Origin: Clostridia bacterium
GTDB taxonomy: Bacteria; Bacillota; Clostridia; Acetivibrionales; DSM-27016
Length of the DNA stretch: 64,000 nt
Assembly (NCBI GenBank): GCA_026414765.1
Contig: JAOAIJ010000046.1
Location: 1-64,000, forward strand
Direction of reading: 5' to 3'
In this document: piece by piece, positions 46,979-56,609 of the stretch
Position numbering within the stretch: position 1 is the first letter of the stretch
How the letters are laid out: each line of letters opens with the position of its first letter
The notes under the pieces: generated by a model
Told to the model about the DNA's origin: nothing
Database searches by the model: none
Seen by the model: only the letters and a program-made list of their open reading frames with translations
Translations under genes and position numbers: made by a program

Positions 46979-47497
46979 TTGCTAAAGGACTATACAAGAG
47001 GGGCATTAAAAGTATTAAGTGATTATTCTATATCAATGCTGTTTTTTGCCGTATTCTTCCTTATATTTTATAAATATTTATTCGTTTATTCACTGGTTAT
47101 TTTTTTTCTAATGGTTTCATTTTTGTATTCAGGTATGAGGAAGCTGGCATTGAAGGAAAGGAAACCACAGTACAAAATAAACCATTTCCCGATAAAGGGT
47201 ATAATTTACGGAGTCTTGGGTTTCTTACCCGTTATCATAGCAACACTTGTTATCCCCATTATTCCGTTACAGTTAGAAGCATTTGATATGCAAAGATTAA
47301 AGCATGTAGCTGTTAATACTTTATTGAGTCCTTTATACTGGGTAATTAAACTTGGTAATGAAAAGTCTTATGTTTATTTACTTTCATACCTGGTAGTACC
47401 CGTTATTTCATTGTTTGGATACTTAGCAGGCTACTATGGTTTTGAGCTCCGTAAATTTTTAGGCGGAGGTATAAGAGATAGTAGAGAGGGTAGTTAG
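46979..47497 (+). CDS. membrane protein, unknown function
   Basis: About 172 residues. TTG 46979 is preferred because AAGGTGG lies eight bases upstream; GTG 46967 is within that site. Four or five hydrophobic helices (MLFFAVFFLIFYKYLFVYSL, VLGFLPVIIATLVIPIIPL, LLSYLVVPVISLFGYLAGYY). The C-terminus FELRKFLGGGIRD is cytoplasmic-like. Not recognised. It directly follows the REC-GGDEF gene and may be co-transcribed with it. Confidence 0.75.
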   Translation: MLKDYTRGALKVLSDYSISMLFFAVFFLIFYKYLFVYSLVIFFLMVSFLYSGMRKLALKERKPQYKINHFPIKGIIYGVLGFLPVIIATLVIPIIPLQLEAFDMQRLKHVAVNTLLSPLYWVIKLGNEKSYVYLLSYLVVPVISLFGYLAGYYGFELRKFLGGGIRDSREGS

Positions 47498-47534
47498 GGA
47501 TAAGGCAAATGTTGATATTCAAATAAGAGCATAC

Positions 47535-47580
47535 GCGGTATTACTGCCATTAATGCTAGTGGTATGTAGTGCCGCTTTTT
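47535..47580 (+). terminator. terminator after the membrane-protein gene
   Basis: A GC-containing stem from GCGGTATTAC to GTAGTGCCGC with G-T pairs, then TTTTT. Confidence 0.65.
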
Positions 47581-47642
47581 ATTAATGTATGTTTAGTTCA
47601 TATAAATCAAAATGAACTGTATTCGGAAGTGGAGGGAAAAGT

Positions 47643-48488
47643 TTGGAAAAGGCAAAATTGATTTTTGAGAACTATAATCATATTATTGAAAAGGGATATG
47701 ATAAAATATTATCGGGTTTTAAAGGCGACGATATACTGAAGCTTGGGGAGGAAAAAATCAACAGTCTTTTGAAAGGCGATATAAAGGAGTGGGAACATAC
47801 TCCCATACCGTCGCTGGATGGTTTAAGCCCTAAAGAGTTTTTTTATAGCCTGAATGATCTTGCCCACACTATGGAGATTTTTAGAATGGGTGCGGAGATT
47901 TGTGATAAAGATCTCCCTGAAGTATTTCTTGACAGGCTGGAATACTTTGGAGAAAGTGTCGTTGAAGAGCTTTTAAAGTTATCAGTTGATACAGTACTTA
48001 TAAACAGCAGTGAAAATTACTTTATACCAATACTTTCTATAAGAACACTCGGAAGATTAAAGAAAGAAAGTGCCATTGAGCCGCTTTTAGATATGGCATA
48101 CAAGCTAAATGAGGAAAATGAAAACCTGGTAGAGGAGATAAATGATGCTCTTGTTGCTATTGGAAAGCCGGTGATAAATCACATAATAGACAGGATCATG
48201 GATCAGAAAAGAATAGGATATATAGATGAATATGTTTTGAATGCTCTTGTAAGGGTGGGTAAAGACAATAAAAGCGATGAGATTTTCAGGTGTCTCAAGG
48301 AAGCATTTGCAAAGATGGATGACAGGATTTTGGGAGCCTTGTGCCTGAGCGATTATGGCGATGGAAGAGCTATACCTGCGCTCAGAGGCTTTTTAGAAAA
48401 AAACAGGGCATCAGTTGATAGACAGACATATCTTGAAATAGCAGCAGCGATAAAGAGGTTAGGCGGAAATATTGATGATCTGATTTGA
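47643..48488 (+). CDS. HEAT-repeat-like protein
   Basis: 281 residues with TTG start behind GGAGGG. The C-terminal two thirds are built of helical pairs: ILSIRTLGRLKKESAIEPLL, VEEINDALVAIGKPVINHII, YVLNALVRVGKDNKSDEIFR, and DYGDGRAIPALRGFLEKN. These are HEAT/PBS-lyase-like repeats used for protein binding. No enzyme motif. It lies upstream of cwlD but is separated by a terminator. Confidence 0.78.
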   Translation: MEKAKLIFENYNHIIEKGYDKILSGFKGDDILKLGEEKINSLLKGDIKEWEHTPIPSLDGLSPKEFFYSLNDLAHTMEIFRMGAEICDKDLPEVFLDRLEYFGESVVEELLKLSVDTVLINSSENYFIPILSIRTLGRLKKESAIEPLLDMAYKLNEENENLVEEINDALVAIGKPVINHIIDRIMDQKRIGYIDEYVLNALVRVGKDNKSDEIFRCLKEAFAKMDDRILGALCLSDYGDGRAIPALRGFLEKNRASVDRQTYLEIAAAIKRLGGNIDDLI

Positions 48489-48520
48489 AAGTACAGCCGG
48501 TCAGCTGGCTGTACTTTTTT
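48488..48520 (+). terminator. terminator of the HEAT-repeat gene
   Basis: An 11-bp stem AAAGTACAGCC / GGCTGTACTTT, eight-base loop and T run, beginning at the stop codon. Confidence 0.88.
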
Positions 48521-48595
48521 ATTTTTCAATCCTGCATATGTCCAACCTATACTTGAATATCCTTATAATGGATATTTAGGAGGGGTTGATACTGT

Positions 48596-49321
48596 ATGAT
48601 AGTTTTGCTCAGAAAGAATAATGTGGCTTTGATAGTACTCATTTTCCTGCTCTCTATAGCAGTTTACAGTCTGAATCTAAAAAGTGATACGATTTCCGCA
48701 ACAAATGGTCCAGAAGGACAGAGATTCATTATACTTGATCCTGGCCATGGGGGAGAAGACCCTGGGGCTGTAAGTGAATACAGCGGAATAAAAGAAAAGG
48801 ATATTAACCTGAGTATAGCGTTTAAGGTAAAGGAACTACTTGAAAAGGAAAATTATAAAATACTTTTGACAAGAAGTGAAGATAGACTGGAATATCAGGG
48901 TACTACAAGCGAGACTCAGATGAGAAAACAGGATCTAAACAGAAGGAAAAAGCTGATGGATGAAGCCGGGGCAAATTTGGTTGTAAGTATACATCTCAAC
49001 AAATTCCCACAGACACAATACTGGGGAGCTCAGGTTTTCTATCCACATAATTCACCAGAAAGTCAAAAGCTTGCAAACTACCTGCAAGCGTCGATAAAGG
49101 AAATAGCCGATCCAAATAACAAGCGGGTTGCCTTGGTAAAAGGAAAAGCTAATGAACTGCCCATAATAATATTAAGAGATTTAAAAACAACCACAGCAAT
49201 AGTAGAATGTGGATTTTTGTCTAATCCTGAGGAGGAAAAGAAGCTTGCAACGAAGGAATATCAGGATAAGCTTGCTGAATCTATTGCTGACGGGATAAAA
49301 AAGTATTTTGAAAAGAAATGA
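48596..49321 (+). CDS. cwlD: N-acetylmuramoyl-L-alanine amidase, CwlD-like
   Basis: 241 residues with one N-terminal membrane anchor (VALIVLIFLLSIAVYSL). Amidase_3 motifs: ILDPGHGGEDPGA (zinc His), Glu in GIKEKDINL, SIHLNKF (zinc His) and VECGFLSN (catalytic Glu). Length and lack of extra repeats match CwlD, which with PdaA forms muramic-delta-lactam in the spore cortex and is needed for germination. This supports a spore-forming host. Confidence 0.88.
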   Translation: MIVLLRKNNVALIVLIFLLSIAVYSLNLKSDTISATNGPEGQRFIILDPGHGGEDPGAVSEYSGIKEKDINLSIAFKVKELLEKENYKILLTRSEDRLEYQGTTSETQMRKQDLNRRKKLMDEAGANLVVSIHLNKFPQTQYWGAQVFYPHNSPESQKLANYLQASIKEIADPNNKRVALVKGKANELPIIILRDLKTTTAIVECGFLSNPEEEKKLATKEYQDKLAESIADGIKKYFEKK

Positions 49322-49421
49322 CACAGGCTATCTAAATGCTGAAAATCTTCTGAATATATAATACCTATCTTAGGATGTCTATTTACTTGTAAAATTTACT
49401 TGGTGAATTCACCTGGTGCTT

Positions 49422-49457
49422 TAGTTTATAATGTATAAACATTATGTAAACTAAAGG
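49422..49457. promoter_or_regulatory. dyad ending at the LysM gene's ribosome site
   Basis: GTTTATAATGT and ACATTATGTAAAC form an imperfect hairpin flanked by TTTA/TAAA; the right arm ends directly at AAAGGAGG. TATAAT (49427-49432) sits in the left arm and may be a -10 box. A 12-bp palindrome GGTGAATTCACC (49402-49413) lies just upstream. Either an operator or an RNA structure next to the ribosome site. Confidence 0.45.
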
Positions 49458-49467
49458 AGGGTGAAAA

Positions 49468-50985
49468 ATGCATACGGGAAAGAGGTTTACGGCAGTTATT
49501 ATAGCTTTGGTTGTAACTATATCACTCATGGGTACATCTTATGCAGAAACATCAAGTATTACAAATATCATGATAAACAACCAGCCTTTGTCAAGCAAGA
49601 CGGCAAATGTATACCAGAATGGAGCACTACTGGTACCGGCAAAAGAGTATATGAATTCGCTTGGCGGTACATTCAGCTATGACAGTTCAACAATGACGGG
49701 TATTCTAAGACAAGGAGAAAATGAGATTGCATTCAGATTGGACAATAGTATTGCCAGGCTTAACGGTAAATACATACAGGCACCTGCACCATTGAAAATA
49801 GTGGAAAACAGGTTTATGATTCCTGCACAGTTTGCCTCAGAAAAACTTGGGGCAGAGTCGTATATGAAGGTTTCAAAAAATATACTGCTTGTATTCCAGC
49901 CTGTAGATGGGAAGATAGTGTACCAGGTAATGGCGGGAGATTCCTTGTGGGTCATATCTCAATTGTTTGGAACATCTATCAATGCAATAAAGCAGCTGAA
50001 CAATCTGACAAGTGACAGCATTTTTATCGGTCAGAAGCTTATAATAAAAAATTGTACTCCTTTCAGCAGTATTTTGGAGGCTAAGACTGTAAAAACTGCT
50101 ACATTGCGGAGCGGGGCAGGGTTTGAGTTTACAGCATTAAGCTATTTGCAGGCAGAAACGGCAATAAACGTAATTGGGAAAAGTGGAGAATGGTATAAGG
50201 TAGTAACGCCTAAGGGAAATGGTTATTTGTATCATACTACCCTTTCTGTCATTCAGGATTTAGCTGATAACACTGCAAATAGTACTTATTTCAGCAGGGA
50301 AATACAAACAGATACTTCTAAGAATTTTGTGACATATTCACAGTATTCCGTCCAAAAAGGTGACAACCTATGGAGTATTGCTGAAAAAGTCGGAGTACCG
50401 GTTAATGAGCTGGCAGCTGCTAATAATATGACCTCATCATCTGTTATTTATTTAGGACAGGAACTCATGATTCCGGTGTATAACATAGCTGTAAAAAGCA
50501 CTCCGGAACCTCAATACGGAGAAATTCTCGATTGGTTTAAAGAAGCCCAGTATTTATTTTCTGTGGGCAAGACCGGTAAATTTATAGATGTTGAAACAGG
50601 AAAGAGCTTTATGGCGCGGAGGACTATGGGAGCAAGCCATTCTGATACTGAGACTGTCAGTGCTCTTGATACTGATATTATGAAAGAAATATTCGGAGGA
50701 AGCTGGAATTGGAATAGAAGATCATTCATTCTAGAAATTGAGGGCCGCAAATTTGCAGTATCTGTAGCAGGAATGCCTCATGCAGGTGTAGATGGGGTAC
50801 CATATCTGCAAAATGTGAGTGGCAGAAGCGATAACTGGGGTTATGGACCTAATTATGACAGGATATCAGGCAATGGTATGAATGGACATTTTGATGTCTA
50901 CTTCCTTAATGGTTTGAGGCATAAGGATAATAATTTAGACCCTGTCCATCAGTTAAAGGTATTGATAGCAGGAGGATTGCAATAA
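49468..50985 (+). CDS. secreted LysM / SH3 protein with copper-amine-oxidase-like N-domain
   Basis: 505 residues behind AAAGGAGGG. A signal peptide ends near SYAETSS. Residues 30-150 fit the stalk domain of the copper amine oxidase N-terminal family (VPAKEYMNSLGGTFSYD, MIPAQFASEKLGA). LysM 1 follows (YQVMAGDSLWVISQLFG..IFIGQKL), then an SH3b domain (TATLRSGAGFEFTAL..GYLYHTTL), LysM 2 (YSVQKGDNLWSIAEKVG..IYLGQEL), and a C-terminal domain (350-505) with HSDTETVSALDTDIMKEIFG and HAGVDGVPYLQNVSGRSDNW, seen in clostridial cell-wall proteins. Peptidoglycan binding on the surface or in the spore is likely. Confidence 0.88.
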   Translation: MHTGKRFTAVIIALVVTISLMGTSYAETSSITNIMINNQPLSSKTANVYQNGALLVPAKEYMNSLGGTFSYDSSTMTGILRQGENEIAFRLDNSIARLNGKYIQAPAPLKIVENRFMIPAQFASEKLGAESYMKVSKNILLVFQPVDGKIVYQVMAGDSLWVISQLFGTSINAIKQLNNLTSDSIFIGQKLIIKNCTPFSSILEAKTVKTATLRSGAGFEFTALSYLQAETAINVIGKSGEWYKVVTPKGNGYLYHTTLSVIQDLADNTANSTYFSREIQTDTSKNFVTYSQYSVQKGDNLWSIAEKVGVPVNELAAANNMTSSSVIYLGQELMIPVYNIAVKSTPEPQYGEILDWFKEAQYLFSVGKTGKFIDVETGKSFMARRTMGASHSDTETVSALDTDIMKEIFGGSWNWNRRSFILEIEGRKFAVSVAGMPHAGVDGVPYLQNVSGRSDNWGYGPNYDRISGNGMNGHFDVYFLNGLRHKDNNLDPVHQLKVLIAGGLQ

Positions 50986-51000
50986 ACCGGTGGTATATCA

Positions 51001-51051
51001 ACAGGTGACAATCACTTACATAGATAAATTATGTAAGTGATTGTCACCTGT
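51001..51051. repeat. 22-bp perfect hairpin between convergent genes
   Basis: Perfect 22-bp arms (51001-51022 and 51030-51051) around a 7-base loop. No T run follows on either strand. It lies between the LysM gene and the convergent ABC-F gene and may act as a bidirectional terminator or mRNA 3' end stabiliser. Confidence 0.7.
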
Positions 51052-51056
51052 CATAC

Positions 51057-53000
51057 TTAGATTCCCATTTCTTCCTTCTGCTGCGAAAGGTTTTCCCACA
51101 GTTCATACAAGCTTTCTAATTTGTTGTTAAGGCTTTCCTGCTCTTCATGCAGTCCGGTCAATAGTACGTGATTGCTGCAAGCCTCTTCAGATACCATTTC
51201 CATATCTATTTGAGAAAGTCTGAGCTCGATTCGGGTTATTTCCTGTTCTGTCTCGTCTAACTGCTTCAGCAGCTTACGCTGCCTGGCCTTTTCTTCCTTA
51301 CTTGCAAGCCGTTCAAGCTTTGATGAGGATAATTTTACTTCCTCCCGTATGTCTTCGGAAGTATGTTTGTTTTTACTTCTATACTCAAGGTATTGTGAAT
51401 ACTCACCCTGAAAGTCATTAATTGAAGTATTGCTGATTTCTATTATTCTGGTCGAGAGCTTATTTATAAAATACCTGTCGTGAGAGACTGAGAGTATGGT
51501 ACCTTCGAAGTTTGACAAAGCTTCTTCCAGTACTTCTCTCGAGTTTATGTCCAGATGGTTTGTCGGTTCGTCAAGTATTAGGAGGTTTGCCCCTGAAAGC
51601 ATAAGCTTTACCAGGCTGACACGGCTCTTTTCACCTCCGCTCAAAATTGAGATGGGTTTAGTTACATCTTCACCTTTAAACAAAAAAGATGCGAGAGTGG
51701 TTCTGATTTGTGTCTGCGTAAGCTTTTCATTGCCATCCCATACTTCATCGATTATTGTATTTCTTTCATCGAGGTTTTCCTGTTCCTGGTCATAATAGCC
51801 TATGAGTACATTGTGTCCGAATTCAAATTCTCCTGCCGTTTTTTCCAGCTTTCCCACAAGGATTTTCAATAATGTAGATTTTCCACAACCATTTGGTCCG
51901 AGGAGAAAAACATTTTCATTTTTTCTGAGTTTAAAACTTATATCATGGAAAAGTGGTTTGCCTGGGTATTCTTTAGTTAAGTTCTCTACAAACAGCACAT
52001 CATTTCCACTTATAACCCCTGTCCTGAACTTCATTTTTACTTTTTCAGGCAGATTTTTTGGCCTGTCTATTTTTTCCATCCTGTCAATGGCTTTTTGACG
52101 GCTTTCGGCAGCAATGATATTCTTTTCTCTGTTCCATCTTCTCTGCTGTTCTATAAAAGTTTCCATCCGGGCTATCTCTTTTTGCTGGAGTTCATAGTGT
52201 TTCTGCTGAATCTCCCTGTCAACAGCTTTCTGTTTTATATATGAGGAGTAATTGCCACTATAGGTTTTACAGTTGCAATTTTCGATTTCTATCGTTTTAG
52301 TAGTTACCGCGTCAAGAAAATATCTGTCATGCGAAATTATTACGATACTTGACCTGTAATTTTTTAAAAAACCTTCAAGCCATTCAAGTGCTGCTATATC
52401 AAGGTGGTTTGTAGGCTCATCCAAAAGAAGCATATCAGGTTCCTCAAGGAGAAGTTTGGCCAGCGAGAGTCTTGTTTTCTGACCGCCACTCAGGTTTTGT
52501 ATTTTCATTAAAAACTGCTCATCGCTAAAACCAAGGCCCCGCAGTACCCCTTTTACTCTGCTGTTGTACTCATATCCGCCTTGACTGGCAAATCTTTCGC
52601 TCAGAGCAGAGTATTCCTTCATAAGAGAGGACAGGCTGACTTCATTAACAGAGGCGCTATTACTACTTATAGCGCTGATTTTTTCTTCAAGAAATTTTAT
52701 ACGTTTTTCCATGTCAATAAGGGTGGAATAAGCCGTAAGAAGTTCATCCCATATAGTTTTTGAAGAATCAAGGCCGGAGTTTTGTTCCAGGTATCCGATT
52801 TTTTTGTCCTTAGAAATAAAAATTTCCCCACTGTCCGGTTGCAGAAAACCGCATATCATTTTAAACAGCGTTGATTTACCAGCACCGTTTACACCCACAA
52901 TGCCGACTTTTTCTGAGTCTTGTATATTAAATGAGATATTCTCCAATATTTTATTTGTACCAAAGGAAAATGATACGTTATTGCAAGCTAAAACTATCAT
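51057..53000 (-). CDS. ABC-F family ATPase
   Basis: About 647 residues from ATG 53000 (GGGAG seven bases upstream); an in-frame start at 53033 is less likely. Two ABC domains: GVNGAGKST, LSGGQKTRLSLAKLL, LLLDEPTNHLD; then GPNGCGKST, LSGGEKSRVSLVKLM, LILDEPTNHLD. The interdomain linker includes EIARMETFIEQQRRWNREKN, and a C-terminal coiled coil (LERLASKEEKARQRKLLKQL) is present. No membrane domain. Members act on the ribosome E-site or confer ribosome-antibiotic resistance; the length and C-terminal coiled coil suggest a YdiF/YfmR-like housekeeping factor rather than a resistance type. Confidence 0.92.
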   Translation of the reverse strand: MIVLACNNVSFSFGTNKILENISFNIQDSEKVGIVGVNGAGKSTLFKMICGFLQPDSGEIFISKDKKIGYLEQNSGLDSSKTIWDELLTAYSTLIDMEKRIKFLEEKISAISSNSASVNEVSLSSLMKEYSALSERFASQGGYEYNSRVKGVLRGLGFSDEQFLMKIQNLSGGQKTRLSLAKLLLEEPDMLLLDEPTNHLDIAALEWLEGFLKNYRSSIVIISHDRYFLDAVTTKTIEIENCNCKTYSGNYSSYIKQKAVDREIQQKHYELQQKEIARMETFIEQQRRWNREKNIIAAESRQKAIDRMEKIDRPKNLPEKVKMKFRTGVISGNDVLFVENLTKEYPGKPLFHDISFKLRKNENVFLLGPNGCGKSTLLKILVGKLEKTAGEFEFGHNVLIGYYDQEQENLDERNTIIDEVWDGNEKLTQTQIRTTLASFLFKGEDVTKPISILSGGEKSRVSLVKLMLSGANLLILDEPTNHLDINSREVLEEALSNFEGTILSVSHDRYFINKLSTRIIEISNTSINDFQGEYSQYLEYRSKNKHTSEDIREEVKLSSSKLERLASKEEKARQRKLLKQLDETEQEITRIELRLSQIDMEMVSEEACSNHVLLTGLHEEQESLNNKLESLYELWENLSQQKEEMGI

Positions 53001-53354
53001 TATTATACTCCCGAACAAAGTGTGTGAATACACGCTCTTAGTAATAACAACTCCCTGAAGAAGGGAATATCCTTCTGAACACTGTCAGCAGTCCTGCTCA
53101 TTATAACAAATAGTAAACCGGTTATGCAACAGGTTACCAATGGTATGAGGTATACCAAAAGGCTGGCAATATTGACAATAAAATAACAAAGATGATATAA
53201 TCACTTTGTCATATGGGATTTTTATGGAGTTTCAACTTCGCCGACAGAGGGTTTTGATTAATAGAAATTTGATTATGAGTAAAGCAGCATAATTTATGGA
53301 ATTGACATAGTGTTTTTTCCATATTAAGTTTTTTGATATGTGAGGAGGAAGTTG

Positions 53355-54005
53355 ATGAGTCTCAAAAAGAAAGTTTCAATTGCAGTAGTACGACGTTTGC
53401 CCAGATACTACAGATATCTTGCTGATCTGCTAAAAATGGATATTACCAGAATTTCTTCAAAGGAACTGAGCGCAAGGATGGGAATTACCGCTTCTCAGAT
53501 ACGTCAGGATTTGAACTGCTTTGGGGGATTCGGACAGCAGGGATATGGCTATAACGTTGAATCTTTGTATAATGAGATTGGTAACATTCTTGGTGTAAAC
53601 AACATGTTCCAGACAATAATAATAGGTGCAGGCCATATGGGGCAAGCACTGGCAAACTATGAGAACTTTGAGAGGCGAGGATTCAAAATAATTGGAATAT
53701 TTGATGTTGATACGGAGCTTATAGGAAAAAAAATAAAAGGTATAGATATACTTCACCTGGACGGTATGGATGAATTTATTAAAACCAATCAAGTTGATAT
53801 TGCTATACTTACCGTACCATACGAACAGACACCGGTTGTTGCTGATAGGGTAGCACGCTTGGGAATTAAAGGGTTATGGAATTTTTCACCTATGGATTTA
53901 AAACTTCCGTATGACGTGGTAATAGAAAATGTTCACCTGAGTGACAGCCTTATGGTATTAGGCTACAACATGAACGAAAAATTTAAAGGTAAGAAAAATA
54001 TATAA
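53355..54005 (+). CDS. rex: redox-sensing transcriptional repressor Rex
   Basis: 216 residues from ATG 53355 behind GAGGAGG. Winged helix: ISSKELSARMGITASQIRQD and LNCFGGFGQQGYGY. NADH-binding Rossmann part: IIIGAGHMGQALANY. C-terminal swap helix with GLWNFSPMDLKLP. Rex senses NADH/NAD+ and represses fermentation and respiration genes. Confidence 0.95.
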   Translation: MSLKKKVSIAVVRRLPRYYRYLADLLKMDITRISSKELSARMGITASQIRQDLNCFGGFGQQGYGYNVESLYNEIGNILGVNNMFQTIIIGAGHMGQALANYENFERRGFKIIGIFDVDTELIGKKIKGIDILHLDGMDEFIKTNQVDIAILTVPYEQTPVVADRVARLGIKGLWNFSPMDLKLPYDVVIENVHLSDSLMVLGYNMNEKFKGKKNI

Positions 54006-54029
54006 GCAGACGGTTTAGACCGCCTGCTT
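54004..54029. terminator. bidirectional terminator between rex and aroA
   Basis: A 10-bp stem AAGCAGACGG / CCGCCTGCTT with one mismatch sits directly between the convergent genes. Confidence 0.6.
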
Positions 54030-54050
54030 ATTCTTTGTCTGCTATACTAG

Positions 54051-55325
54051 CTATATACTGTTTAGTGTAGGGAAAAACTCGGGGAATGCGGTATCTACAA
54101 CCTGGGACTTTCTTATCATTGTTTCACCTTCTGCTATTAACCCTGCTATTGACAAGGACATTGCTATGGCATGGTCATTATAGCAATCTATGACAGTTCC
54201 TCTTAGCTGTTTTCCGCCTTCAATAACCATCCCGTCATCAGTCTCGCGGACTGATGCTCCCATCTTCGACAGTTCAACAATAAGATTTTTTAGCCTTCCG
54301 GACTCTTTTGTTTTGTAGCCCTGAAGATCTTTTATTACGGTAGTACCCTTTGCCATTGTTGCTGCAATAGCAATTACGGGTATTTCATCCATCAATCTGG
54401 GAATCAGCTCTCCGCCAATTGTGGTTGAATTCAGGTTTGAAGTTGATACTCTTATATCTGCAACCCTTTCATTATTCACTATATGTTCATTGGTAATGTC
54501 AATTTTTGCTCCCATTGTCTTGTATACATCCAGAATACCTGTCCTTGTAGGGTTTATACCCACATTTTTTATGACGATATCAGAGTTTGGGACAATTAGT
54601 CCGGCTGTTATAAAATATGATGCTATAGAAATATCGCCGGGTACAATAATATGTTGCCCATAGAGATTTTCTACAGGATGGCTTTTTACTGTAAGACCAT
54701 CTATCTTAATATCCGCACCAAAACAATTCAGCATCAATTCGGAATGGTCTCGCGACTTGATTGGTTCTATAACCGTGGTTTCACTATTAGCATACAGACC
54801 TGCAATAAGTATGGGAGATTTGATGTAAGTATCTTGAACGGACAATTCATAAGTAATACCCTTAAGCTTGGATGGAGCAATGGTGAGGGGACAGAAATTG
54901 CCGTCGTCCCTTCCGTTTATAAGTGCGCCCATTTGACGTAAAGGCTTTACGACTTTTCCCATAGCTTTCTTTTGAGATGATTCTTCCCTGCTCACTACAG
55001 AGTTGAATGGTTGAGCTGCTAGGACACCCAGCAGAAGCCTGATTGTTGTTCCGGATTTTCCGGTATTTAGTACCGAAGAAGGTGGTTTGAGGCCATGTAG
55101 ACCTTTACCTTGGATTCTGACTTTTTTTTCGGAGAGAATTTCAATACCTACCTGCATTTTTCTAAAACAGTCAATAGTACTTAAACAATCCTCGTTCATA
55201 AGTAATCCGTCAATCTCAGTAGTACCTTTAGCCAGCGAACCAAACATAATGGCTCTGTGAGAAATGGATTTGTCTCCAGGAACGGCTATCTCACCTCTCA
55301 AGGAGCTTCTTTGTTCAACCAACAT
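54051..55325 (-). CDS. aroA: 3-phosphoshikimate 1-carboxyvinyltransferase (EPSP synthase)
   Basis: 424 residues from ATG 55325 (GGGGGA upstream); ATG 55340 is an alternative. Motifs: VPGDKSISHRAIMFGSLAKG, NTGKSGTTIRLLLG, DTYIKSPILIAGLYA, LIPRLMDEIPVIAIAATMAKG and CYNDHAIAMSLSIAGL. It makes EPSP from shikimate-3-phosphate and PEP. The usual GNSGT segment is GKSGT here. Third gene of an aroF-tyrA-aroA group on the minus strand, with a 135 bp gap after tyrA. Confidence 0.94.
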   Translation of the reverse strand: MLVEQRSSLRGEIAVPGDKSISHRAIMFGSLAKGTTEIDGLLMNEDCLSTIDCFRKMQVGIEILSEKKVRIQGKGLHGLKPPSSVLNTGKSGTTIRLLLGVLAAQPFNSVVSREESSQKKAMGKVVKPLRQMGALINGRDDGNFCPLTIAPSKLKGITYELSVQDTYIKSPILIAGLYANSETTVIEPIKSRDHSELMLNCFGADIKIDGLTVKSHPVENLYGQHIIVPGDISIASYFITAGLIVPNSDIVIKNVGINPTRTGILDVYKTMGAKIDITNEHIVNNERVADIRVSTSNLNSTTIGGELIPRLMDEIPVIAIAATMAKGTTVIKDLQGYKTKESGRLKNLIVELSKMGASVRETDDGMVIEGGKQLRGTVIDCYNDHAIAMSLSIAGLIAEGETMIRKSQVVDTAFPEFFPTLNSI

Positions 55326-55475
55326 ACGATGTTCCCCCATCCTGTATAGATTATATTAAAGATTGCGGATTATAGACTATATTCCGTAAAAACCGGCTGC
55401 AGATAATGTTTATATGTTTGTGGTTTGGTATCTAGGTTTGGACGAATGTTCAAAATCTATAATCCTTTATTGAAG

Positions 55476-56609
55476 CTAGTTGCTTTTATATACTTTATAA
55501 CCTTTACTGCATAATAAATCAAATGCAATATTTGTACTTTCTGAATCGGGTAGTGTTATTCTGAGACATCCTTGTTCAAATTCACGGCTGTTTGATACAT
55601 TGATATTCTTTATATTAATACCATTATTGCCAAGTATTGTGGCTATCTCTCCAATTATTCCCGGTTTGTCAATTACATCAACTATTATCTCATGTATAGG
55701 TGTAATCAGGCCTTTGACAGGGTTTAATACATTTCCTGAAGTAACAAACAGATCTCTGAAATCCTTAGCAGACTTAAAAAAATCAAATATGTTTTTATTA
55801 TCTTCCTTGATTAAATTTTTCTTGAATTCGTCAAGCATGGCTTTAAAGCTGTCGAGTATTGTACAGACCTGCTGGCTGTTACTTGACACTATGTTTTCCC
55901 ACATCTCGGGACTGGAGGAGGCTATTCTGGTTATGTCTTTAAATCCCCCTGCAGCCAGCATCTGCATTTTGCCATCAGATGTGTCTGTCGCTTTCACCAG
56001 ATTTACCAGCGCAGAAGCGATTACATGAGGTACATGGCTGATGCTTGCTGTTATCCTGTCATGTTCTTTGGAGTCCAATATTACCGGTATGCCGCCCATA
56101 ATTTTAATAAGATCGGTCATTAGCTGCAAGTGATTACCATGGGTAGATTTGCTTGGAGATAAAATATAGTATGCATTTTCAAACAAGTGAGAAAAACTTG
56201 CAGAATATCCGGTCTTTTCCGAACCGGCCATAGGATGACCGCCTATAAAACAAGGAGGATTTTCCATATTGTTAACATATTCAACTATCTCTGCTTTTGT
56301 GCTTCCTACATCAGTAATTATGCAATCGGGTTTTACTTTTCCCGCTATCTCGTCAATATACTTTATAGTACGTCTTACAGGTGTACATATAAAGATGATA
56401 TCTGAATCAAGAACTTCCTGTGTTATTTCCGTATACCCGCAGGATATTGTGCCGTCTTGAATTGCATGCTTTATCGAATCCATTTGACGGGTTACAGCAG
56501 TAATACGGCTTATGCCTGCGCGCTCGCGGAGGGCTTTTGCAAGGGATCCTCCGATCAGACCCAAACCTATGATAGATATTTTAGAAGATTTTAAAGTATT
56601 ATCCTGCAT
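55476..56609 (-). CDS. tyrA: prephenate dehydrogenase with ACT domain
   Basis: 377 residues. NAD-binding IIGLGLIGGSLAKALRE, catalytic region GGHPMAGSEKTGYSAS and ISHVPHVIASALVN, and a C-terminal ACT domain HEIIVDVIDKPGIIGEIATI, NNGINIKNINV for feedback control, likely by tyrosine. The start lies within the 3' end of aroF (11-bp overlap), so translation is coupled. Confidence 0.94.
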   Translation of the reverse strand: MQDNTLKSSKISIIGLGLIGGSLAKALRERAGISRITAVTRQMDSIKHAIQDGTISCGYTEITQEVLDSDIIFICTPVRRTIKYIDEIAGKVKPDCIITDVGSTKAEIVEYVNNMENPPCFIGGHPMAGSEKTGYSASFSHLFENAYYILSPSKSTHGNHLQLMTDLIKIMGGIPVILDSKEHDRITASISHVPHVIASALVNLVKATDTSDGKMQMLAAGGFKDITRIASSSPEMWENIVSSNSQQVCTILDSFKAMLDEFKKNLIKEDNKNIFDFFKSAKDFRDLFVTSGNVLNPVKGLITPIHEIIVDVIDKPGIIGEIATILGNNGINIKNINVSNSREFEQGCLRITLPDSESTNIAFDLLCSKGYKVYKSN

